Below the pieces are notes generated by a model that saw only the letters and a program-made list of their open reading frames with translations, did not search any database and was not told the origin of the DNA. A DNA stretch of 13,639 bases from an uncultured Blastococcus sp. (lineage in GTDB: Bacteria > Actinomycetota > Actinomycetes > Mycobacteriales > Antricoccaceae): the NCBI GenBank assembly GCA_946221975.1, contig CAMIGT010000005.1, positions 1 to 13,639 of the forward strand, read 5' to 3'. Below are positions 7,160-13,306 of the stretch, in pieces. Position numbers and translations under genes: made by a program. Numbering within the stretch: the first letter of the stretch is position 1; each line of letters begins with the position of its first letter.

Positions 7160-7233
7160 TGGGGCGGGCGGGACTTGAACCCGCGGCCGATGGATTATGA
7201 GTCCACTGCTCTAACCAGCTGAGCTACCACCCC
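7160..7233 (-). tRNA. tRNA with CAT anticodon (tRNA-Ile2 favoured, elongator tRNA-Met possible)
   Basis: On the minus strand the sequence folds into a full 74-base cloverleaf. The acceptor stem GGGGTGG/CCGCCCC has one G-T pair. The D arm is GCTC..GAGC, the anticodon stem GTGGA/TCCAT surrounds loop CTCATAA, and the T arm is GCGGG/CCCGC with loop TTCAAGT. The discriminator base is A, followed by CCG, so CCA is not fully encoded. The anticodon CAT fits elongator Met or lysidine-modified Ile2. The GAGCAG before the anticodon stem and the TTCAAGTCC T-loop resemble E. coli Ile2 more than Met, which usually has TTCGA. Confidence 0.95.
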
Positions 7234-7313
7234 ACGCGCCGTACGGCGCTCGACCATCGTAGTCGGGGTGCGACAATGGTCCGCGACGCGCCAGTACGTA
7301 TGAGGAGAATCCG

Positions 7314-7919
7314 CTGAGTCCCGACGACGCCCCAACCTCTCGGGACAACGACGTTCCCGCGGAGCCCGACGAAACCGACCGCTCCCCCGAAACCGAATCG
7401 GCTGCCGCCGCGAATCGCCCGCGATCGCGCGTCACGCTGTTCGTGGTGATCGTGGTGATCACGCTGCTTATTGACCAGGTCAGCAAGATGGTCGCCATCG
7501 AGACGTTGGCCGACCGCGCGCCTATCGAGCTCATCCCCGGTTTCCTGTCGCTCACGCTCGTCTTCAACCCGGGCGCCGCGTTTGGCATGGGTAGCTCGAT
7601 GACCATTGTGCTGACGCTCGTCGCGCTCGTGGTCTGCATCGTCGTCGCCCGGATCGCCCGCAAGCTTCGCGACGGGTTCTGGGCCGTTGCGTTGGCGCTC
7701 TTGCTCGCGGGCGCGCTCGGCAACCTCATCGACCGCATCTTCCGCGCGCCGGCCCCGTTTCGCGGACACGTCGTCGACTTCCTGAACTACAACGGCTGGT
7801 TCGTCGGCAACCTCGCCGACGTCGCGCTGACCATCGCCGCCGCGATGATGATCATTCGTACCTGGCAAGGTGTCGCGGTCGACGGGACGCGCGAGTCGGA
7901 CAAGTCGAAGAAGTCCTGA
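7314..7919 (+). CDS. lspA: Lipoprotein signal peptidase LspA, apparently CTG-initiated
   Basis: Membrane aspartyl peptidase (type II signal peptidase) that removes signal peptides from prolipoproteins after diacylglyceryl transfer. The four expected spans are visible, with NPGAAFGM at 86-93, catalytic Asp140 in GNLIDR, HVVDF at 152-156 and catalytic Asp169 in NLADV. Upstream of codon 44 the frame is open back to a TAG at 7260 but has no ATG, GTG or TTG. The first usable starts inside the gene are GTG 7443/7446, which lack a Shine-Dalgarno and cut into the first span. CTG 7314 has AGGAG (7303-7307) six bases upstream and yields a 201-residue protein with an acidic, Pro-rich cytoplasmic tail like that of mycobacterial LspA. 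The usual actinobacterial partner rluD does not follow. Confidence 0.93.
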   Translation: MSPDDAPTSRDNDVPAEPDETDRSPETESAAAANRPRSRVTLFVVIVVITLLIDQVSKMVAIETLADRAPIELIPGFLSLTLVFNPGAAFGMGSSMTIVLTLVALVVCIVVARIARKLRDGFWAVALALLLAGALGNLIDRIFRAPAPFRGHVVDFLNYNGWFVGNLADVALTIAAAMMIIRTWQGVAVDGTRESDKSKKS

Positions 7920-7930
7920 GGTCCGCGGCG

Positions 7931-8079
7931 GGGGTCTCGACGACGCTCGTCGCTAGCGCTCCTCCCTGCTCGACCACCAATAGGGTCGGGGTCTCGACGA
8001 CGCTCAGGCCTTGGGGGCCTTCGCTGGTTCTCCTGAGCAGGCGCGAGGTACGAGCGCCGTGTCGAAGGGCTCGACCACC
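7931..8079. repeat. Two tandem copies of a GGGGTCTCGACGACGCTC...CTCGACCACC interspersed element
   Basis: Copy 1 is 7931-7978 and copy 2 is 7988-8079. Both start with the same 18 bases, ggggtctcgacgacgctc, and both end with ctcgaccacc. Copy 1 contains the palindrome cgacga-cgc-tcgtcg. Copy 2 is longer and contains gctcagg paired with cctgagc, an inner aggcc/ggcct stem, and gtcgaaggg. Elements of this kind (CCTGAGC..GTCGAAGG, GGTGGTCGAG) recur between genes in many actinomycetes. The pair occupies the gap between convergent lspA and the DUF1330 gene and may also terminate transcription. Confidence 0.7.
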
Positions 8080-8089
8080 GGGATGGGGT

Positions 8090-8419
8090 CTAGGGGTTGA
8101 GGACGGGGCGGAGGTCTTCGAGCTTGTCGAAGAGGTGCCAGACGTAGTTGCCGCCGCCGGCCTCGCGATGCGGATGCAAATCAGCCAGAGCAGGATCGTT
8201 GACATAGCTGTCGAACGCGTCCTTGGACTCCCACTCGACCACGATGATCACCTGGCGCGGCTCGATCTCGCCGGTCATGCTTTCGCGGAACTTCCCCAGC
8301 GCAACGACCTTCCCGCCGTGCGCGGCGACCTCCTTCGCCGAGCGACGAGAGTAGGCCAAATACTCGTCGCGATCGGCCACATCAAACAGGTTCAGCGCGT
8401 AGACCGCTTCAGTGCTCAT
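8090..8419 (-). CDS. DUF1330-family small protein (dimeric alpha-beta barrel fold)
   Basis: Protein of 109 residues with the DUF1330 layout: a first strand (AVYALNLFDV), a helix with YLAYSRRSA, the conserved HGGKVVALGKF turn and strand, then PRQVIIVVEWESKDAFDSY and a C-terminal WHLFDKLEDL. The fold is that of dimeric alpha-beta barrel proteins; no enzymatic activity is established for this group. ATG at 8417-8419 is chosen because the family match begins there, and GGCAGG lies eight bases upstream on the minus strand. A longer frame reaching 8596 would only run antisense-like into the upstream gene. It begins 19 bases after the stop of the WYL regulator and is probably co-transcribed with it. 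Confidence 0.85.
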   Translation of the reverse strand: MSTEAVYALNLFDVADRDEYLAYSRRSAKEVAAHGGKVVALGKFRESMTGEIEPRQVIIVVEWESKDAFDSYVNDPALADLHPHREAGGGNYVWHLFDKLEDLRPVLNP

Positions 8420-8438
8420 GCCCTCAGCCTGCCACGCG

Positions 8439-9386
8439 TCATCGAGCGCACTGCAGGGCACGTTCGGCGTACCTGCGCAGAGCCTGCTGCAGCGGTGGGC
8501 AGTCGATGACCCGGAAGTCCAGGTCAAGGCGCATGAGATGCACGGCGAGTACGTCGGTAGAGTCGGCGCCCACCACCAGTCGCGTCCGCCCATCACCGAG
8601 CGACGTCACCGTGCCGACCGACGGCGGGATTCGCTCGCTGACCGTTTCGGCATCGGCCTCGACCTCCAGCGTCGCGACGACGTCGTACGGCGACTGGGTG
8701 ATCGACCGGCGCACGTAGTGCTCAACGTCCGGCGCCGGCCGCGGGGCAAACCGGAACGTCGTCGCGCGCACGTGCTCCATCCGGTCAAGGCGCAACGTCC
8801 GCCAGTCGTCGCGGCCGAGGTCAAAACCGACCAGGTACCAGCGATTTCGGGTCGCCGCGAGCCGGTACGGCTCCAGGCGCCGCTCCGTCTCGTTGCCCGC
8901 CCGGTCGACATACCGCACATCAATCTTGACCGACTCGCGTACGGCGCGCGCCAGTGTCAGCAGCAGGTCCGGGTCCACCTGCGAGCCACGCGAGTCCAGC
9001 GTCAGCGTCGCCTCCTGCACCGCCGAAACCTGCGCGCGCAGTCGCGGCGGCAGCACCTGGTCGAGTTTGCCCAGCGTGCGCACGGCCGCCTCACCGATTC
9101 CCGCCACAGTCCCGGTCGCGGCCAGCCGCAGGCAGACCGCGACGGCGACGGCTTCGTCCTGGTCGAGCAGCAGCGGCGGGAGCGCGCGACCCGCACCGAG
9201 CCGGTAACCACCTCCGGCTCCGCGCTCCGCTTCGACTGGATATCCCAGCTCCCGCAGGCGATCCACGTCGCGCCGGATCGAGCGAGTCGTGACCCCGAGC
9301 CGTTCGGCGAGCTCGGTGCCGGACCACACGGAGCGACTCTGAAGCAAGCCGAGCAGCTGAAGCAGACGAGCGGTCGTGTCAATCAT
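8439..9386 (-). CDS. WYL-domain transcriptional regulator with N-terminal winged helix (YafY/DeoR type)
   Basis: DNA-binding regulator of 315 residues. The N-terminal winged helix includes LAERLGVTTRSIRRDVDRLR and the wing GGGYRLG. The middle holds the WYL ligand-sensing domain (RWYLVGFDLGRDDWRTLRLDRM) and the end a WCX-type domain. ATG 9386 is preferred over ATG 9398 because MIDTTARLLQLLGLLQ is the normal family beginning, although neither has a strong Shine-Dalgarno. It is transcribed divergently from two DinB-fold genes across a short region with a perfect palindrome, and is followed by a DUF1330 gene. This layout suggests autoregulation and control of its neighbours. The inducer is unknown; WYL proteins respond to nucleic acids or small ligands. 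Confidence 0.92.
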   Translation of the reverse strand: MIDTTARLLQLLGLLQSRSVWSGTELAERLGVTTRSIRRDVDRLRELGYPVEAERGAGGGYRLGAGRALPPLLLDQDEAVAVAVCLRLAATGTVAGIGEAAVRTLGKLDQVLPPRLRAQVSAVQEATLTLDSRGSQVDPDLLLTLARAVRESVKIDVRYVDRAGNETERRLEPYRLAATRNRWYLVGFDLGRDDWRTLRLDRMEHVRATTFRFAPRPAPDVEHYVRRSITQSPYDVVATLEVEADAETVSERIPPSVGTVTSLGDGRTRLVVGADSTDVLAVHLMRLDLDFRVIDCPPLQQALRRYAERALQCAR

Positions 9387-9402
9387 GCCCACCAGCATGC
9401 CG

Positions 9403-9431
9403 GATACAGCGGACAGTATCTGTCCTATATG
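9403..9431. promoter_or_regulatory. Divergent promoter with palindromic candidate operator for the WYL regulator
   Basis: Bases 9411-9425 read ggacag-tat-ctgtcc, a perfect inverted repeat with a three-base centre. An overlapping second pair is gatac (9403-9407) and gtatc (9416-9420). On the minus strand TACTGT (9413-9418) resembles a -10 box for the regulator gene; on the + strand TATATG (9426-9431) could be the -10 box for the DinB operon. A protein bound to the palindrome would therefore cover both promoters. The assignment to the WYL protein is by position only. Confidence 0.5.
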
Positions 9432-9477
9432 ACCGACACGATGGATCTATCGACAACGACGAGGCAAGGAGCACCAG

Positions 9478-10077
9478 ATGCCCGCACACGTGCCATCCCT
9501 GACAACGGAAGCCGCGCTACTTGCGGCGTACATCAACCAGCAGCTCGACGGCGTCGCGCACGCCGCCTACGGACTGACCGAGGAGCAGGCGCACGCGACG
9601 CCGACCACAAGCGCGCTGTCGATCGCCGCGCTGCTCAACCACACGACACGTGCCTCCGCAGCGTGGCTCGACCGCGTGGAAGCCGCCCCCGACCTGCCGG
9701 CCAACAAGCCCGCGAGCATGGAGGAAGCCGCCGCCCAGCACGCGGCCGAGTGGCAGACGACCGCCTCGCTCGACGAGCTGCGCGCGGCGCTGGTGGACCT
9801 GCAGGCGCGGGTGACCGACGTGTGCGAGCGGGTCGATCTCACCGTCGCGGTCCCGGTGCCCTCGGATGCGCCGTGGTGGCCGCAAGGCGTCGAGTCGTGG
9901 CAGGTGCGCTGGGTGCTGCTGCACCTGGTCGAGGAGATCGCCCGGCACGCCGGCCACGCCGACATCATCCGCGAGTCGCTCGACGGTGCGACCATGTATG
10001 AGTTGAAGGCAGGGGCCGAAGGATGGCCCGAGACGCCATGGCTCAAGCCCTGGAAGCCGGAGGTGGCCGCGTCGTGA
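9478..10077 (+). CDS. DinB/DUF664-family protein (putative thiol-dependent, metal-binding)
   Basis: Four-helix-bundle protein of 199 residues in the DinB superfamily, which in actinomycetes includes mycothiol-dependent transferases and many uncharacterised members. Candidate metal ligands are His55 in LLNHTTRASAAW and the histidines of HLVEEIARHAGHADIIRE (His157, His160), the usual DinB/DUF664 signature. ATG 9478 has AAGGAG six bases upstream. The TGA overlaps the GTG of a second DinB-fold gene, so the two are translationally coupled. Divergent transcription from a WYL regulator suggests an inducible stress or detoxification role; the substrate is unknown. Confidence 0.85.
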   Translation: MPAHVPSLTTEAALLAAYINQQLDGVAHAAYGLTEEQAHATPTTSALSIAALLNHTTRASAAWLDRVEAAPDLPANKPASMEEAAAQHAAEWQTTASLDELRAALVDLQARVTDVCERVDLTVAVPVPSDAPWWPQGVESWQVRWVLLHLVEEIARHAGHADIIRESLDGATMYELKAGAEGWPETPWLKPWKPEVAAS

Positions 10078-10655
10078 GAGCAGAACTCGATCAGCTGACC
10101 TGGCACTGGAGCAACCAGCTGCGCCCGCGTCTCGACGGGCTCACCGACGAGGAGTACCTTTGGGAGCCCGTCGCCGACTGTTGGTCGGTACGCCGACGCA
10201 CGGCCACGGCTCCGCACACGGCGACCACGCGAGCCGGCGGCGGTGAGTGGGCAGTCGAGTTCGCTGTTCCGCCACCGAATCCCGAGCCCGTGACCACGAT
10301 CGCGTGGCGACTCGCGCACGTCATCGTCGGCGTACTCGCCGTCCGCACCTACAACCACTTCGACGGGCCAGAAGCGTCCTACGAAAGCTGGGAGTACGCC
10401 GGCTCCGCGGCCGACGCGCTCGCCCAGCTCGACGCGGCGTACGACGGGTGGGTGCGCGGCGTCGAGTCGCTCAGTGACGCTGCGCTGCAGGAGGCGATCG
10501 GTCCCGCTGAAGGACCGTGGGCCGACCGCTCGATGCAGGAGCTCGTGCTGCATATCAACCGGGAGGTCATCCACCATGGAGCGGAGATCGCCCTGTTGCG
10601 GGACCTTTACCGCGCGCAGCCGTCATCCGGTGATCGAGCAACGAGCGAGCGCTAG
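10074..10655 (+). CDS. Second DinB-superfamily protein
   Basis: Protein of 193 residues, starting MRAELDQLTWHWSNQLRPRLDG. A DinB-type helix bundle is indicated by TIAWRLAHVIVGVLAVRTYNHF (His82) and by HINREVIHHGAEIALLRDLYR (His160, His167, His168). The latter is the conserved H..E..HHG.EI..LRDLY ending of this subgroup. GTG 10074 overlaps the preceding TGA (GTGA) and has GGAGG about ten bases upstream; ATG 10023 would overlap the first gene by 55 bases and gives an N-terminus that does not fit the family. The two DinB proteins are only distantly alike. They may form a heteromer or act on related substrates. Confidence 0.83.
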   Translation: MRAELDQLTWHWSNQLRPRLDGLTDEEYLWEPVADCWSVRRRTATAPHTATTRAGGGEWAVEFAVPPPNPEPVTTIAWRLAHVIVGVLAVRTYNHFDGPEASYESWEYAGSAADALAQLDAAYDGWVRGVESLSDAALQEAIGPAEGPWADRSMQELVLHINREVIHHGAEIALLRDLYRAQPSSGDRATSER

Positions 10656-10688
10656 TGCGCAAGGAGTGCGGTCTGTAAGGATGGCGGG

Positions 10689-11570
10689 GTGGCCTATGCC
10701 TACACCAACCTGACGAGCGCGCTCGGTGATCGCGATTCGCCGCTGCGGCAGTACCTTTACCAAAGTTTCCCCCATCGACGCGAGATTCAGCGCGCCTACC
10801 GGGAGTCCGCCGGGCCGCTGCTCGTCGACAGTCGCGGCGGTGATCCGGCGTTGGTCGGCGCCGCGTTCGACTTCGGGGTGCGCTACACGCTGCGACCGCG
10901 CTATGTCGACGAGATGATGTTCATCGGACTCGCCGGCGACCAGCGTCACGTCGCCGTTGTCCTCGAGGTCGCACAGGCCGCAACACGTTCGGCGACGCAC
11001 GGTGACTCGGACCTTCTGGTCCGAGCCTGCTGGGCGCTCGCGCTGACCACCGAGGTCTACCGCGCAGGTCAAGTGCCGCCGACATCGCCGCTATACCAGC
11101 TGATTCGTCGCCGTCGCTTCACCGCCGAGGCGCTGCTCGATCTTGCCCCGGACGCAGCCGTCACCGAAGTCAGCGAGCTGCTGCAGCTCGCCAGCGAGCG
11201 TCTTTATCCGAGCCTGGTGCCCTCCGAGCCGGTGTTACCGGGTCCGCGCTTCGACGCCTCGGCGCTCGTCGCGGCCGACGCCGACCTGATCGTGGGTGAC
11301 CAGCTCGTTGAGCTCAAGACCCGGCTCGGCGTACGCCGCAGTGACGGCACGCGCGCGGATACCCTCAGCGGGCGCGACCTCTACCAGGTGATCGCCTACG
11401 CACTGCTCGACACGTCGGACGAGTACGCCGTACAGCGACTCGCGCTCTATTCCGCTCGTTACGGCCATCTCGCGCAGTGGCGACTCACCGACCTGCTCGC
11501 CGAGCTGGCGGGTCGGCCGGTCGATCTCACTGCCGAGCGCGAGCGCGTCTGGCGGATCCTCGGTGGCTAG
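10689..11570 (+). CDS. Uncharacterised protein with PD-(D/E)XK nuclease-like core
   Basis: Protein of 293 residues that I cannot name. Near the C-terminus, ADADLIVGDQLVELKT provides Asp199, Glu208 and Lys210 in the spacing and hydrophobic setting of a PD-(D/E)XK active site. LYQVIAYALLD (Gln233, Tyr237) follows, as in RecB-like nucleases. The N-terminal two thirds are mostly helical, with GPLLVDSRGGDPALVGAAFDF as the most distinctive block. GTG 10689 is chosen because AAGGA lies seven bases upstream and no better start is in frame. It begins 33 bases after the second DinB gene, possibly a separate unit, and shares its stop site with the convergent amidase. It could be a DNA repair or defence nuclease, or a fold relative that has lost activity. 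Confidence 0.75.
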   Translation: MAYAYTNLTSALGDRDSPLRQYLYQSFPHRREIQRAYRESAGPLLVDSRGGDPALVGAAFDFGVRYTLRPRYVDEMMFIGLAGDQRHVAVVLEVAQAATRSATHGDSDLLVRACWALALTTEVYRAGQVPPTSPLYQLIRRRRFTAEALLDLAPDAAVTEVSELLQLASERLYPSLVPSEPVLPGPRFDASALVAADADLIVGDQLVELKTRLGVRRSDGTRADTLSGRDLYQVIAYALLDTSDEYAVQRLALYSARYGHLAQWRLTDLLAELAGRPVDLTAERERVWRILGG

Positions 11571-13099
11571 ATTCCAGGCGGGGCAGGGAATCCGCCGGCC
11601 TGCTCCTCTACGACGCGCGCGACCTGCAGGCACGTCCCGTCGTCGAAATGCCGTCCGATGACCATCAACCCGACGGGGAGCCCGTCGACGAGCCCTGCGG
11701 GAACGCTGGTCGCCGGATGGCCGGTCACGTCGAACGGCGCGGTGTTGGGGATCATCTCGAGCGCCCGCGCCACCTGGGTCGCCAGGTCGGCGTCCGCATC
11801 AGGGATCTCCGAGGCGATGATCGGCAGCGTCGGCATGACGAGTACGTCGTAGCGCGCCAGCGCGTCGTCGTACGCCTGCCGCATCGCCGGCACGAGGTTC
11901 TGCGCCATCGCGTACGCCGAACCGAAGTTGGTCTGCAGCGACTGAGCGCCGGTGAGCATCACGAGCTTGGTCGTCACCGACAGCTTGTCCGGCATCTCGC
12001 GCCATCGCTGGCCGTAGTAGGCCATCAGCTCCGGGTCATACCAGCCAGGAACGTTGTAACCGTAGGCATTTCCCTCGATCATCTGCACAGTCGCACCGTC
12101 CGTGGCGATCACATTCCACACCGCGAACGCGTCGCGGTGCTCGGGGATGCTGACCTCCTCGACGATCAGCCCGGCCTCGCTGAGCCGCTGCGCCGTCGCG
12201 CGCACGGTCTCATCGACGCCGGGCTGCGAGAGGTCCGGGATGCCGAATCCCTCGGTTACGATGCCGACCTTCAGCCCGGTGGCGTCGCGGTTCATCTCCT
12301 CGACGTAGTCGCCCGGGCTGATCCCGGCGGGCTGGCGCGGGTCCTTGCCGTCGTCGTACCCGGCGAGTACGCCGAGCATCACGGCGGCGTCCTCGACCGT
12401 TGCGGTCATCGGGCCGAGGTGGTCGATCGTGCGTTCGATCGGAAAAGCCCCGGTATATGGGACAAGTCCGTGCGTGGGCTTATGTCCGACGATGCCGCAG
12501 AAGGCCGCCGGCATGCGCACGGATCCACCCTGGTCACCGCCCAGCGCGATGTCGACCTCGCGGGCCGCGACGAGGGCACCACTGCCAGCCGACGACCCGC
12601 CGGTCGTGCGCGAGGTGTCCCACGGGTTGCGAACCGGTCCGGTGTCGTTGGTGTGGCTGGCACCAGAGAAGCACAGGCTCTCGCATACCGACTTGCCGGT
12701 GATCGTCGCTCCGGCATCGAGCAGCCGCTGCACGACGGTGGCGTCGTACGACGGGGTGAATCCCTCGACGGTCACCGTGCCGTTCATCATCGGCACGCCG
12801 CCGACTGAGACATTGTCTTTGATAGCAACGGTTTTTCCGGCTAACGGCCCGTCGGCAGCGCCCTTGATCTCGGTGCGCACATACCACGCCCCAAGCGGGT
12901 TGTCGCCGGCGTCGCGGTAGCTGCGGTCCGTCACCGGCGCTGGCTTCGACTGACCGTAGAGCTCCTCGACGCGGTCGTACGCCGCCGAGCTCGCGTCGAT
13001 CAGCGCCGCATAGACCTCCTTCTGCGTGCCGTCCAGCGTCATTCCGAATCGACTGGCAAGCGCGGGAAGATCGTCTGGGCTCGGCTTCGCGAACGGCAT
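11567..13099 (-). CDS. Amidase-signature enzyme, similar to Rhodococcus enantioselective amidases
   Basis: Hydrolase of 510 residues that converts amides to carboxylic acids and ammonia. The Ser-cisSer-Lys triad of the amidase-signature family is present: Lys in TVAIKDNVS, the cis-Ser in TTGGSSAGSG and the nucleophile Ser in GGDQGGSVRMPAAFCG. The stretch GHKPTHGLVPYTGAFPIERT and the following TIDHLGPM are characteristic of the amidases that accompany nitrile hydratases in Rhodococcus. The N-terminal helical region (residues 1-75) is also of that type. No nitrile hydratase gene is in the window, so the natural substrate is open. ATG 13099 has GGAAGAG upstream on the minus strand. The stop overlaps that of the convergent gene at CTAG. 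Confidence 0.93.
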   Translation of the reverse strand: MPFAKPSPDDLPALASRFGMTLDGTQKEVYAALIDASSAAYDRVEELYGQSKPAPVTDRSYRDAGDNPLGAWYVRTEIKGAADGPLAGKTVAIKDNVSVGGVPMMNGTVTVEGFTPSYDATVVQRLLDAGATITGKSVCESLCFSGASHTNDTGPVRNPWDTSRTTGGSSAGSGALVAAREVDIALGGDQGGSVRMPAAFCGIVGHKPTHGLVPYTGAFPIERTIDHLGPMTATVEDAAVMLGVLAGYDDGKDPRQPAGISPGDYVEEMNRDATGLKVGIVTEGFGIPDLSQPGVDETVRATAQRLSEAGLIVEEVSIPEHRDAFAVWNVIATDGATVQMIEGNAYGYNVPGWYDPELMAYYGQRWREMPDKLSVTTKLVMLTGAQSLQTNFGSAYAMAQNLVPAMRQAYDDALARYDVLVMPTLPIIASEIPDADADLATQVARALEMIPNTAPFDVTGHPATSVPAGLVDGLPVGLMVIGRHFDDGTCLQVARVVEEQAGGFPAPPGI

Positions 13100-13294
13100 G
13101 GTCGCTCTCTTCCACTCGGGGGCGCAGGCCGGGACCAGCCCACTGCTTACAGGCTAGGCAGGTGCGCGTGGGGCGCACAAGAGCACCACGCAGGCGGCCA
13201 GCCTGGCGACCAGGACCGCGTTACTCGCGATCGCTATCGCGCCGATAGTCCGGGTGAGGGCACGGCATCGACCCGAGTCCACCGGGCCACGCTC

Positions 13295-13300
13295 TAGCAT
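13295..13300 (+). promoter_or_regulatory. Candidate -10 box for a leaderless transcript
   Basis: TAGCAT at 13295-13300 fits the actinobacterial TANNNT -10 box. The A of ATG 13307 is seven bases after its last T, the usual distance to a transcription start. No Shine-Dalgarno precedes the ATG, which supports leaderless initiation. No clear -35 box is seen. Confidence 0.45.
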
Positions 13301-13306
13301 GAGCGC

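Noticed and set aside
7931..8079. Possible CRISPR array
   Set aside because: Only two copies, with internal palindromes and unequal lengths and no regular spacers; it fits an interspersed repeat instead.
8412..10001. Plus-strand open frame of 529 codons across the WYL regulator
   Set aside because: It is a shadow: Arg/Ala/Gln-rich, overlapping the WYL gene antisense and the first DinB gene in the wrong frame.
11477..12808. Plus-strand open frame of 443 codons opposite the amidase
   Set aside because: The amidase frame has all catalytic motifs; this one has none and begins inside the nuclease-like gene.
13154..13306. Minus-strand hydrophobic frame upstream of the quinone-reductase-like gene
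   Set aside because: The short hydrophobic tail (IGAIAIASNAVLVARLAACV) has no start codon close by without running antisense through the MDR gene.
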